A DNA stretch of 64,000 nucleotides. Origin: Streptomyces tsukubensis. GTDB taxonomy: Bacteria; Actinomycetota; Actinomycetes; Streptomycetales; Streptomycetaceae. Shown in pieces: positions 44,473-52,379 of the stretch. The position numbers were made by a program, and so were the translations under genes. The stretch spans positions 3,286,001 to 3,350,000 of the forward strand of contig NZ_CP045178.1 of assembly GCF_009296025.1 (NCBI RefSeq), given 5' to 3'. Position 1 is the stretch's first letter; each line of letters starts with the position of its first letter. Under the pieces are notes generated by a model. It was not told the origin of the DNA, ran no database searches, and saw nothing but the letters and a program-made list of their open reading frames with translations.

Positions 44473-45024
44473 GTGTCCGGAATCGATGAGTGTCTGCTCG
44501 ATGTCATGAGGCTGCCCGGTGCCCGTGGCGCCGGCATCGTCGACTGGACCAGTGGGCTCGCTCTCGGTGCCATCGGCGACTCGCCGAACGGGGACCATGA
44601 GGCCACCGCTGCCGAGGTCGCCGAGTTGGCCAGGATGGCCGCGGAGCATCGGGCCTTCGCCCCCGTTGACGACGGCGGCCACGGGCCAGGCGGTGCCACG
44701 GGCACGGGCACGGAGTACCGCGCGGACGGCGGGACGCAGAGCGAGCCGTACCCGCGATCACCTGCGCAGCCGTATCCGCGACCACACCCGAGCCCAAACC
44801 CGGATCCGAGCCCGAGCCCGCACTCGTATCCGTACGAGGGCGTGAAGGCCCTCCCCGTCGATGACGTCATCGTCACCAACCGGGACAGCTACCACATCGT
44901 GCGGTTCGTCCGTACGACCTTCGACAGCAGCGTCTTCATCCACCTCTGGCTCGGCCGCGACGACGGCAACCTCGCGCTCGCCCGCATCCGGCTCGGCGAG
45001 ATGGCGGAACGGCTGGTGCTGTGA
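44473..45024 (+). CDS. Roadblock/LC7-like protein with Pro-rich insertion
   Basis: A 183-residue protein whose two ends match the roadblock protein at 46309: GAGIVDWTSGLALGAIGD near the start, and VDDVIVTNRDSYHIVRFVR...FIHLWLGRDDGNLALARIRLGEM at the end. Between them (about residues 65-122) is a low-complexity Gly/Thr then Pro/Ser/Tyr segment (PYPRSPAQPYPRPHP). Roadblock proteins usually form dimers that act on small GTPases. The GTG at 44473 follows a gggaaagggggg leader. Its stop overlaps the next start (tgatg). Confidence 0.75.
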   Translation: MSGIDECLLDVMRLPGARGAGIVDWTSGLALGAIGDSPNGDHEATAAEVAELARMAAEHRAFAPVDDGGHGPGGATGTGTEYRADGGTQSEPYPRSPAQPYPRPHPSPNPDPSPSPHSYPYEGVKALPVDDVIVTNRDSYHIVRFVRTTFDSSVFIHLWLGRDDGNLALARIRLGEMAERLVL

Positions 45025-45776
45025 TGACGGCCGCCGTCTCCCCCATGCTGCGCCGGCTCGCGCGGGAGCGGGCCACCGGCGCCCTGATGCGCGACCGCGG
45101 CACCCTCTACCTCGCGGGCGGGCAGGTCGTGCACGCGGAGGCACCGGCCGCGCCCACCATCGACGTACTGCTCACCACGGGCGGCGCCCTGCGGCCCGAG
45201 AGCTGGTGGGAGGCGGTCACCGAGGCGGGCACGGGGCACCGGGTCGGCGCCTACCTGGTCGACAGCGGCCAAGTGACCTGCGGGGCGCTCGAACTGTGTC
45301 ACCTCGGGGCCCTGTACGACGCGGCCTTCTTCGCCCTCGCGCCCAGCAGCGGCCCCGCGCGCTTCCGTTACGGCGTCGTGCACTGGCTCGGCCCCGTGCG
45401 CCCGGTCGCCGCCGACGCGGTGGAGCGCGAGACGGTGCGCCGCCGCGAACTGCTCGACACGATCTGGCCCGACGCGGAGACGGACCACGCCCCCCTCGTA
45501 CGGCTCCCGGAGGACGCCCCTGTCACCGCGCGCCAACGGCACCTACTGGAGTACGTCGACGGGGTGAGGACCGCCCCCGACATCGCCCGCGCGCTGGGAA
45601 GACCCGCCTTCCACACCCTTGTCGACCTGCGCAGACTGGCCGCAGCCGGGGTCGTTTCGACGCTGCGCGAGGACCCGTCCGCGCCCGCCGCCCCCTCCTG
45701 GCTGCCCGAGGTCTCCGCCGACCCGGACATCGCGCTGCTGCGCCGCCTCAGGGACGCGTTGGAGGCCACCCTGTGA
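45024..45776 (+). CDS. Conserved protein of the roadblock operon (DUF4388-like N-terminus, possible winged helix)
   Basis: A 250-residue soluble protein. The N-terminal half (MLRRLARERATGALMRDRGTLYLAGGQVVHAEAP) resembles the DUF4388 fold, in which a family of regulators senses or binds partners. The C-terminal half (ARQRHLLEYVDGVRTAPDIARALGRPAFHTLVDLRRLAAAGVVST) has the pattern of a winged helix. It overlaps the upstream stop by one base and ends next to the following start region, so it is part of one operon. Function unknown. Confidence 0.7.
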   Translation: MTAAVSPMLRRLARERATGALMRDRGTLYLAGGQVVHAEAPAAPTIDVLLTTGGALRPESWWEAVTEAGTGHRVGAYLVDSGQVTCGALELCHLGALYDAAFFALAPSSGPARFRYGVVHWLGPVRPVAADAVERETVRRRELLDTIWPDAETDHAPLVRLPEDAPVTARQRHLLEYVDGVRTAPDIARALGRPAFHTLVDLRRLAAAGVVSTLREDPSAPAAPSWLPEVSADPDIALLRRLRDALEATL

Positions 45777-45817
45777 TGCGCACGCTCAGGCAGCAACGCG
45801 CCGAGAGGAGACAGCTC

Positions 45818-46333
45818 ATGTCGGCGGAGGCGGACGTCCTCAACGAACTGCGCAGGCTGCGCGCCCGGGTGCCCCAGCTCGACGGGGCCCTCGCGGCCAG
45901 TACGGACGGTCTCGTACTGGCCCAGGACACGGCCGCCGTCGAGGCGGAAGCGCTCGCCGCGCTGACCGCCGCCGCGCTCGGCGTCGCACTGCGGATGGCG
46001 GAGGCCACCGGCCGGGGCGCCTTCCGCGAACTGCTCGTCCGCGGCGACCACGGCTATGTCGCCACCTACGCGGCGGGCTCCTCGGCCGTACTCACCCTGC
46101 TGGCCGGGGAGCGCGTCAGCGTCGGCCGACTCCATCTGGAGGGGCGCCGCTCAGGAGCGCGTATCGGCGAGATCGTCGACCGCGCCCTGCGGCGCGCCGA
46201 ACCCGGGGAACCGCAGAGAGAACCACGCGCGCAGAGGCCCTCGCGCGCAGAGGCACCGAGAAACGGCCCGGCCGACCCGGCCGGCCACGGAAAGGATGTA
46301 GCGCACTCATGGCCAACACCGAAGCGTCCCTGA
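45818..46333 (+). CDS. Roadblock/LC7-like protein
   Basis: About 171 residues: ADVLNELRRLRARVPQLDGALAASTDGLVLAQDTAAVEAEALAALTAAALG, then GDHGYVATYAAGSSAVLTLLAGERVSVGRLHLEGRR, which is the roadblock pattern of strand, DGLVLA turn and long helix. The tail is Arg/Pro-rich. ATG 45818 has gagaggag 8 bases upstream; an in-frame ATG at 45776, overlapping the previous stop, would add 14 residues. It overlaps the next roadblock gene by 25 bases. Confidence 0.78.
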   Translation: MSAEADVLNELRRLRARVPQLDGALAASTDGLVLAQDTAAVEAEALAALTAAALGVALRMAEATGRGAFRELLVRGDHGYVATYAAGSSAVLTLLAGERVSVGRLHLEGRRSGARIGEIVDRALRRAEPGEPQREPRAQRPSRAEAPRNGPADPAGHGKDVAHSWPTPKRP

Positions 46334-46683
46334 AGGACGCGATGAGCTCGATCGGGGGCGCCCTCGGGGTCGCCCTCGTCGACTACACGAGCGGTATGGC
46401 GCTGGGCACCCTCGGCGGCAGCAAGGACTTCAACCTGGAGGTGGCGGCGGCGGGCAACACCGATGTGGTCCGCGCCAAGCTGCGCACCATGGAGCATCTC
46501 GGGCTCCAGGACCAGATCGAGGACATCCTGATCACCCTGGGCGACCAGTACCACCTGATCCGGCTGCTCAAGGCGAAAGGCGGCAACGGGCTCTTCCTCT
46601 ACCTGGTGCTGGACGGCGAGCGCGCCAACCTCGCCATGGCCAGGCACCAGCTCAAGAAGATCGAGGCCGACCTGGAGGTCTGA
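46309..46683 (+). CDS. Roadblock/LC7-like protein
   Basis: A 124-residue compact roadblock domain (SLKDAMSSIGGALGVALVDYTSGMALGTLGG...DQYHLIRLLKAKGGNGLFLYLVLDGERANLAMARHQLKKIEADLEV). A ggaaagga site lies about 12-19 bases upstream of ATG 46309. Third roadblock-like gene of a four-gene operon lacking the kinase, DUF742 and GTPase genes found in Streptomyces conservons. It may form hetero-oligomers with its two neighbours. Confidence 0.85.
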   Translation: MANTEASLKDAMSSIGGALGVALVDYTSGMALGTLGGSKDFNLEVAAAGNTDVVRAKLRTMEHLGLQDQIEDILITLGDQYHLIRLLKAKGGNGLFLYLVLDGERANLAMARHQLKKIEADLEV

Positions 46684-46855
46684 GATCCGGGGTTCCTACC
46701 GGGCCTCCCGGGCATAAGGGCCCTCCCGCTGGCCACGCCCCGTCATCGGCGGCACCGGCTCCCCCGCCCGTACGGGCCCGGCCCCGCCACCCGCTCGTAC
46801 TCCCGCGCCCGCCGGACTCCCGCACGGACACCCGCTCGTACGGGACCTGCCTGCG

Positions 46856-47425
46856 TCAACGGCGCCGTGCTCCACCGGGCGCGGCGTCGCCGGCCGCCAC
46901 GCCGGTGGTACGCCAGCCCTTGACGAGGGGGCCGGCCGGTCGGCCCGCGCCCTTGGCGAGCCAGTCGACGCGGACCCACAGGAGCCTGTCGGCGGCGCGT
47001 TCACGGCGCCCGATCCCGGCCGCCCGCAACCGCAGTCCCGCGCCGCATCCCGCGAGCAGCAGTCCACCGGCGGCGGGGGCGGCGAGGGAGGAGGCGAGCG
47101 CCACGACGAAGGCGAGCACCAGCCACCAGCGGTGGCCGCGCCGCCACGCCCGTACCGAGACGGCGCGGTCCTGGAGCACGTCACCGCGGGCGGCTCTGAC
47201 GGCCTCATCGGCGAGCCGCGCGCCGCGCCCGCCGCGCGAGAACCCGACGGCCGCGGCGGCGATCAGGAAGAGCGCGGCCCCGGCGAGGAGGCCGATCCTG
47301 CGGCCGGTGAGCCCAGGCACCAGCACGCCGATGCCCGCCGCGAGCACCCCGAGCCACCACAGGGGCGCGGCCCCTGCCCTGACCAGCACCGCGACCCGGG
47401 CCAGCCCTTGTCCTCCGCGCCTCAC
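46856..47425 (-). CDS. Small integral membrane protein
   Basis: A 189-residue protein with about four hydrophobic segments: PLWWLGVLAAGIGVLVPGL, IGLLAGAALFLIAAAAVGF, WWLVLAFVVALASSLAAPAAGGLLLAGC and a weaker one. Between and after them it is Arg/Ala-rich. The GTG at 47425 has gaggag about 7 bases upstream. I recognise no domain; conserved Streptomyces membrane proteins of this sort are common. Codon use supports a real gene. Confidence 0.6.
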   Translation of the reverse strand: MRRGGQGLARVAVLVRAGAAPLWWLGVLAAGIGVLVPGLTGRRIGLLAGAALFLIAAAAVGFSRGGRGARLADEAVRAARGDVLQDRAVSVRAWRRGHRWWLVLAFVVALASSLAAPAAGGLLLAGCGAGLRLRAAGIGRRERAADRLLWVRVDWLAKGAGRPAGPLVKGWRTTGVAAGDAAPGGARRR

Positions 47426-47544
47426 GTCCGCACTCCTCGTCCCGCCGCCCGCTGTTCGGACCGTTCCGGCGGGAAAGTAACGGCAGCGGCTGAGGAGTTG
47501 CTGAGAAGCGGCCCGGACGGTCTGAGGAACATCTGAGAAAAGGG

Positions 47545-47625
47545 GCGCCAGCGCCAAGGCCACAAGGGCGCGGGCGCGAGGCGCGAGGGCACAAGGGCAC
47601 AAGGGCACAAGGGTCACGGTGCCAA
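47545..47625. repeat. 9-bp agggcacaa-type repeats
   Basis: A run of gcgcgaggcg then agggcacaa copies (three or four perfect) lies in the gap between the membrane protein and the RpiR regulator gene. Non-coding. Confidence 0.5.
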
Positions 47626-47694
47626 GCAGGGAGCCAGGCCGGGAGCCGCCCGCACTCCACCCCTCCGCCCCTGCACTCCTCTGCCCCTCCGCCC

Positions 47695-48531
47695 CTACTC
47701 CACGAACAGCCCGCGCTCCGCCGCCTCCACGTCGAACGCGTCGAGCCGCTCCTGCGCCGCGGGCAGGCTGTCGCACATCGCCTCAAGCAGCACTCGGCCG
47801 AGCAGCATCGGGCCGCAGGCCGTGTCGAAGGCGAGGCCGGTGCCGACCGCCGCCGGGATCAACAGGTCGGAGTGGGCGGCGACGGGCGCGAACGCCGAGT
47901 CCGCGACGGTGACCACCGTCAGTCCTCGGCTGCGGGCGAGCGCGAGGGCGTCGACCACCTCGCGCGGGTGCCTGGGCAGCGCGAAGCAGAGCAGGGTGGT
48001 GGCTCCGGCGCGCACGGCCGAGTCGATCCGGTCGGTGAGCATCGTGCCGCCCTCGTCGAGCAGCCTGACATCGGGGTGGACCTTGGCGGCGAAGTAGGAG
48101 AAGCCGTACGCCTGCGAGGCGGCGGCGCGCAGCCCCAGGACGAGCAGCGGCTTGGAGGCGGCGAGCAGCCGGCCCGCCTCCTCGACGGGGGCCGGGTCGG
48201 CGAGGAGTTCGGCGAGTCTGCGCAGGTTCTCCAACTCGCCCTCGACGGCCTGCTGGTACTCGTTGCGGGCGGTGGTGCCGACCGGGGTCTCGGGGGGCGC
48301 GACCTCGCGCAGGTGCCTGCGCAGCGCCGGGTAGCCGTCGAAGCCGAGGGCGACGGCGAAGCGGGTGACCGACGGCTGGCTGACGCCCGCGAGTTCGGCC
48401 AGTTCGACGCTGGAGAGGAACGGCACGTCCCCGGCCTTGCGCACCATGCAGTGCGCGATGCGCCGCTGGGTCGGCGTCAGCCGGTGCCCTTCGAACAGTG
48501 CCTGGAGCCGGCCGGCCGCACTGTCGCTCAT
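47695..48531 (-). CDS. MurR/RpiR family transcriptional regulator (HTH-SIS)
   Basis: A 278-residue regulator. The HTH_6 domain (1-77) reads LTPTQRRIAHCMVRKAGDVPFLSSVELAELAGVSQPSVTRFAVALGFDGYPALRRHL. The SIS sugar-phosphate-type domain (about 120-250) has LLVLGLRAAASQAYGFSYFAAK, LLCFALPRHPREVVDALALARSRGLTVVTVADS and DLLIPAAVGT. Here the effector may be a nitrogenous compound rather than a sugar, given the NCS1 permease next door. Divergent from the permease; the shared 39-bp motif upstream suggests autoregulation. Confidence 0.92.
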   Translation of the reverse strand: MSDSAAGRLQALFEGHRLTPTQRRIAHCMVRKAGDVPFLSSVELAELAGVSQPSVTRFAVALGFDGYPALRRHLREVAPPETPVGTTARNEYQQAVEGELENLRRLAELLADPAPVEEAGRLLAASKPLLVLGLRAAASQAYGFSYFAAKVHPDVRLLDEGGTMLTDRIDSAVRAGATTLLCFALPRHPREVVDALALARSRGLTVVTVADSAFAPVAAHSDLLIPAAVGTGLAFDTACGPMLLGRVLLEAMCDSLPAAQERLDAFDVEAAERGLFVE

Positions 48532-48590
48532 GCCGTGTTCCCCCTACCGCGTGCCCTGACCACTTGCCTCGTGTCCTGTCCACCGGGCCG

Positions 48591-48629
48591 AATATTCAGC
48601 CACCCATGACACTGCATGAGTGTATGCAG
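48591..48629. promoter_or_regulatory. Composite motif site 1 (upstream of the rpiR-type gene)
   Basis: AATATTCAG at 48591-48599, then CTGCAT-N6-ATGCAG at 48612-48629, a perfect 6-bp inverted repeat. The left part starts 21 bases before the inverted repeat, exactly as in sites 2 and 3. It lies 60-98 bases upstream of the regulator start codon. Confidence 0.7.
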
Positions 48630-48723
48630 CAGCGCCCCGGAGACGCCAGCGTCCGGCCGCTCCGACCTGACCACCCGACCGACCCCACTGAACCACCCGT
48701 AACAGGGGATTTACCTGAAACCG

Positions 48724-48768
48724 TTGACAAATATTCAGTCAACGAGAACTCTGCATGCATGTATGCAA
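48724..48768 (+). promoter_or_regulatory. TTGACA box and composite motif site 2 (upstream of the NCS1 gene)
   Basis: A consensus -35 hexamer TTGACA (48724-48729) runs into AATATTCAG (48730-48738), followed by CTGCAT-N6-ATGCAA (48751-48768). Binding at the inverted repeat would cover the -10 region and block transcription. Confidence 0.72.
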
Positions 48769-48882
48769 CTCGCTGTTCATGATCGTGAGCACGCCCCGAG
48801 GGTGTGTTCGCGGAGGCGACGAACGGGTTCAAGGGTTCAAAGACTCCAAGGGGTCAAAGGTTCAAGGTACGGAGAGAGACAT

Positions 48883-50304
48883 ATGGCCGAGCTGGTAGAG
48901 CGGCGCTCCATCGACGTCGTACCCGACGAGGAGCGGCACGGCACCGCCTTCTCCCAGTTCACCCTCTGGCTCGGGGCCAACCTCCAGATCACGACCCTGG
49001 TCACGGGTGGTCTCGCGGTGGTCTTCGGCGGGGACGTGGTGTGGTCGGTCCTGGGACTGCTCGCCGGGAACCTGGCCGGTGGCGCCGTCATGGCACTGCA
49101 CTCGGCCCAGGGCCCGAAGCTCGGCATGCCGCAGATGATCTCGTCGCGGGCGCAGTTCGGCGTCAAGGGCGCCGTCGTACCACTGGCCCTGGTCATCGTC
49201 ATGTACATCGGCTTCTTCGCCAGTGGCACGGTGCTCGCGGGGCAGGCGGTCGGTGAACTGACCCACCTCGGCGATGTCACCGGCATCATCATCTTCGCCC
49301 TCGTCACCGCCGTGGTCGCGGCCATCGGCTACCGGGTGATCCACACTCTCGGCCGGGTCGCGAGCGTCATCTGCGTACTGGCCTTCCTCTATCTGGGCGT
49401 CCGGCTGCTCGGCAAGATCGACCTCGGTACGGTCGTCTCCGAGAACCACTCCTTCCACCTGCCGATGTTCCTGCTGGCGATGGCGCTCTCCGCCTCCTGG
49501 CAGCTCGCCTTCGGCCCGTACGTCGCGGACTACTCGCGCTATCTGCCGCGCTCGACGAGCGGCCGGGCCACCTTCTGGTGGACGCTCGGCGGCACCACGC
49601 TGGGCTCGCAGTGGTCGATGACGTTCGGCGTACTGATCGCCGCGACGGCGGGTGACGCCTTCGTGGACAACCAGGTCGGCTACGTGGTGGGGCTCGGCGG
49701 GACCGGCCTGATCGCCTCGTTCCTCTACTTCGTGATCGCCCTCGGCAAGCTCACCATCAATGTGCTCGACACCTACGGCGGCTTCATGTCGATCGTGACC
49801 AGCGTCAGCGGCTTCCGCGGCCAGAAAGAGGTCACACAGCGCGGCCGGAGCCTGTACATCGCGGGAATCATGATCGCGGGCACGGTGGTCGCCCTCATCG
49901 GCAGGAACTCCTTCCTCGACTCGTTCAAGGACTTCCTGCTCTTCCTGCTGACCTTCTTCACCCCGTGGTCGGCGATCAACCTGGTCGACTACTACCTGAT
50001 CTCACGCGAACGCTACGACGTGCCCGCGCTGTTCGACGCGACGGGACGCTACGGCGGCTGGCGCTGGCAGGCGCTCACCGTCTACGGGATCGGTCTGGTC
50101 GCCCAGTTCCCGTTCCTCTCCACCGGCTTCTACACCGGCCCGCTGGTGGACCCGCTGGGCGGCGCGGACATCTCCTGGATCGTGGGACTGATCGTGCCCG
50201 CCGTCCTGTACTGGCTGATCTCGGGCCGCGGGCGCGACACGGGCACCTTCGACGGAGCGGCCCTGCCGGAGCAGGGAGCGGCGGAGGCGTCGCTCAGCCG
50301 CTGA
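48883..50304 (+). CDS. NCS1-family purine/cytosine-type permease
   Basis: Secondary transporter of 473 residues with about 12 membrane helices. It starts MAELVERRSIDVVPDEERHGTAFSQFTLWLGANLQITTLVTGGLAVVFG, typical of the cytosine/purine/uracil/thiamine/allantoin family. It continues with SSRAQFGVKGAVVPLALVIVMYIGF and FFTPWSAINLVDYYLISRERYDV. ATG 48883 is preceded by ggagag. The substrate cannot be told from sequence; a nucleobase, hydantoin or related compound is likely. Its promoter carries composite motif site 2. Confidence 0.92.
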   Translation: MAELVERRSIDVVPDEERHGTAFSQFTLWLGANLQITTLVTGGLAVVFGGDVVWSVLGLLAGNLAGGAVMALHSAQGPKLGMPQMISSRAQFGVKGAVVPLALVIVMYIGFFASGTVLAGQAVGELTHLGDVTGIIIFALVTAVVAAIGYRVIHTLGRVASVICVLAFLYLGVRLLGKIDLGTVVSENHSFHLPMFLLAMALSASWQLAFGPYVADYSRYLPRSTSGRATFWWTLGGTTLGSQWSMTFGVLIAATAGDAFVDNQVGYVVGLGGTGLIASFLYFVIALGKLTINVLDTYGGFMSIVTSVSGFRGQKEVTQRGRSLYIAGIMIAGTVVALIGRNSFLDSFKDFLLFLLTFFTPWSAINLVDYYLISRERYDVPALFDATGRYGGWRWQALTVYGIGLVAQFPFLSTGFYTGPLVDPLGGADISWIVGLIVPAVLYWLISGRGRDTGTFDGAALPEQGAAEASLSR

Positions 50305-50321
50305 CCACACCGCGCACCCTT

Positions 50322-50366
50322 CGGCCACCGGCCCCGACGGCAGCACGCCGTCGGGGCCGGTGGCCG
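50322..50366 (+). terminator. Strong terminator after the NCS1 gene
   Basis: A perfect 19-bp stem (cggccaccggccccgacgg with its complement at 50348-50366) has a 7-base loop and is followed by ttt. It separates the permease from the ABC operon, so site 3 must serve a separate promoter. Confidence 0.92.
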
Positions 50367-50551
50367 TTTCGTACGCGGCGAGGCAACCGCGCCGGGCATG
50401 GCCGAACATCGCCCCTCCGCGCCGCCCTCCGTACCGCAGCCCTCGGCGCGATCACCCCGTCCACCGTCCACATCCACCTCGGAAATACCGCCTTTCCGGA
50501 CGGTATGTCCCCGCCGCTATCAATCCGTAACGCGCTGTTGACCCGGAGCCA

Positions 50552-50597
50552 TTGACAACGTATTCAGCCACGCAGAACCCTGCATGACGATATGCAG
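50552..50597 (+). promoter_or_regulatory. TTGACA box and composite motif site 3 (upstream of the ABC operon)
   Basis: TTGACA (50552-50557), then CGTATTCAG (50559-50567) and CTGCAT-N6-ATGCAG (50580-50597), with the same 21-base register as sites 1 and 2. The last base is 18 bases before the chosen ATG of the ATPase gene. Confidence 0.72.
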
Positions 50598-50615
50598 CCG
50601 GGCGAGGGACGAGCG

Positions 50616-51734
50616 ATGATCACATTTGACGCAGTGCACAAACGGTTCCCGAACGGTACGACCGCTGTCGACGACCTGAGCCTCGACATGCCCGAGGGCG
50701 GTGTGACGGTCCTCGTCGGCTCCTCCGGATGCGGCAAGACCACCACGCTCAGAATGATCAACCGCATGCTCGACCCCACCTCAGGGACCATCAGGGTGGG
50801 CGGCAAGGATGTACTCGAACAGGACGCGGCGCTGCTCAGGCGCTCCATCGGCTATGTGATCCAGCAGTCGGGGCTCTTCCCGCACCGCACGGTCCTCGAC
50901 AATGTGGCGACCGTGCCACTGCTGCTCGGCTGGGGCCGCAGAAAGGCGCGGGCGCGCGCGTCCGAACTACTGGAGACGGTGGGCCTGACCGCCGAGTCGG
51001 GCAAGCGCTACCCGCATCAGCTCTCCGGCGGCCAGCAGCAACGGGTGGGCGTGGCCAGGGCGTTGGCGGCCGACCCGCCCGTGCTCCTGATGGACGAGCC
51101 GTTCGGCGCGGTCGACCCGGTCGTCCGCACCCAGCTCCAGGACGAACTGATGCGGCTACAGAGCGAGTTGAACAAGACCATCGTCTTCGTCACGCACGAC
51201 ATCGACGAGGCCGTCCGGCTAGGCGACCGCATAGCGGTCTTCCGCACCGGCGGCCGGCTCGTGCAGTGCGCCGAACCCGGGGAGCTGCTCGCCCGCCCCG
51301 CCGACGCCTTCGTGGCGGACTTCCTCGGCGCGGAACGCGGCCTGAAACTCCTGTCGTTGAGCACGCTCAAGGACGTGGAGTACGAGGAGGCGGCCACCGT
51401 GCACGCGGACGAGCCCGCGCCCTCCCGTACCTCGGGCGGACCGCGCTGGCTCCTGGTCCTCTCGCCCGCGCGTACGCCGCTGGGCTGGCTCGACACCGAC
51501 GAGCACGACGGGGGCGGGACAGCGGCGGCCGCCCCGCTCCTCCCCGTACGCCCGCTGCGGGGCACCGACTCGCTGCTCTCCGCCCTCAACGAGTCCGTGG
51601 CCTCCCCGAGCGGCCTCGTCGCCCGCGTCGACGACTCGGGCGCCCTGATGGGCGTCATCTCGCGCGAGGAGATCCACACCCACGCGGGCCGCACGCACAC
51701 GGCCGCCGCACGCCCCTCGGGCAGTGCCGTATGA
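50616..51734 (+). CDS. OpuC/ProV-type ABC transporter ATP-binding protein
   Basis: ATPase subunit of an osmoprotectant-type importer, 372 residues. Walker A is GSSGCGKT (35-42), the signature LSGGQQQR (136-143) and Walker B VLLMDEP (156-162), with FVTHDIDEAVRLGDRI as the switch region. After about 240 residues comes a tail with a degenerate CBS-like half (DSLLSALNESVASPSGLVARVDDSGALMGVISREEI). ATG 50616 has gaggg upstream; ATG 50592 lies inside the operator and is less likely. It overlaps the next gene by 4 bases (ATGA). Confidence 0.93.
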   Translation: MITFDAVHKRFPNGTTAVDDLSLDMPEGGVTVLVGSSGCGKTTTLRMINRMLDPTSGTIRVGGKDVLEQDAALLRRSIGYVIQQSGLFPHRTVLDNVATVPLLLGWGRRKARARASELLETVGLTAESGKRYPHQLSGGQQQRVGVARALAADPPVLLMDEPFGAVDPVVRTQLQDELMRLQSELNKTIVFVTHDIDEAVRLGDRIAVFRTGGRLVQCAEPGELLARPADAFVADFLGAERGLKLLSLSTLKDVEYEEAATVHADEPAPSRTSGGPRWLLVLSPARTPLGWLDTDEHDGGGTAAAAPLLPVRPLRGTDSLLSALNESVASPSGLVARVDDSGALMGVISREEIHTHAGRTHTAAARPSGSAV

Positions 51735-52375
51735 GCGTCGAATGGTCGTGGATAGCGGATCACGCGGGCGATCTGACCACCCTCGCCCTCTCCCACCTGC
51801 AAGCGGCGCTCTCCGCCGTCTTCTTCGGCCTGCTGATCGCCCTGCCGCTCGCCGTCGTCGCCCACCGGATCCGTCCGCTGCGCGGCTTCCTCCTCGGGCT
51901 CTCCAACATCCTCTTCACCATCCCGTCCATCGCCGTCTTCGTGCTGCTGCTGCCGGTCTCGGGACTGACCCGTACGACCACGGTCATCGGCCTGACGATC
52001 TACACCCTGACGGTCCTGCTCAGGAACACCGTCGAAGGGCTCGACGCGGTGCCCGCGCGGGCACGGGAGGCGTCCAAGGCCATGGGAACCCGGCCACTGC
52101 GCACCCTGCTGACCGTCGAACTCCCCCTCGCCCTCCCGGTCATCATGGCGGGTGTGCGGATCGCGACGATCATGTCGATCTCGCTGGTCTCGGTCGCCAC
52201 GTACATCGGCGACGGCGGTCTCGGGCAGCTCTTCACCGACGGCTTCCAGCGCGACTTCCCGACGCCCGTGGTGGCCGGGGTGGTGCTGACGCTGCTGCTC
52301 GCGCTGGTGGCGGACGCGCTCCTCGTCGCCGTGCAGTACGCGCTCACCCCCTGGACCAGGAAGCGAGGTGCCTGA
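51731..52375 (+). CDS. ABC transporter permease (OpuCB-type)
   Basis: A 214-residue membrane subunit with five to six helices. The MetI-like signature is EASKAMGTRPLRTLLTVELPLALPVIMAGVRIATIMSISLVSVATYIGDGGLGQL, where the EAA loop contacts the ATPase. It pairs with the second permease at 52380 as the two halves of the translocation pore. Confidence 0.92.
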   Translation: MSVEWSWIADHAGDLTTLALSHLQAALSAVFFGLLIALPLAVVAHRIRPLRGFLLGLSNILFTIPSIAVFVLLLPVSGLTRTTTVIGLTIYTLTVLLRNTVEGLDAVPARAREASKAMGTRPLRTLLTVELPLALPVIMAGVRIATIMSISLVSVATYIGDGGLGQLFTDGFQRDFPTPVVAGVVLTLLLALVADALLVAVQYALTPWTRKRGA

Positions 52376-52379
52376 CGCC

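Larger units (their letters stand above)
48532..48882. other. Divergent regulatory region between RpiR and NCS1 genes
   Basis: The 351 bases contain two copies of the 39-bp composite motif (48591-48629 and 48730-48768), a TTGACA box at 48724, and short ggttcaaag repeats near the permease start. No gene is supported here. Confidence 0.65.

Noticed and set aside
48888..48915. tRNA-like D-arm sequence (gagctggtagagcgg)
   Set aside because: It lies in the start of the NCS1 coding sequence, and no acceptor stem, anticodon arm or T-arm follows.
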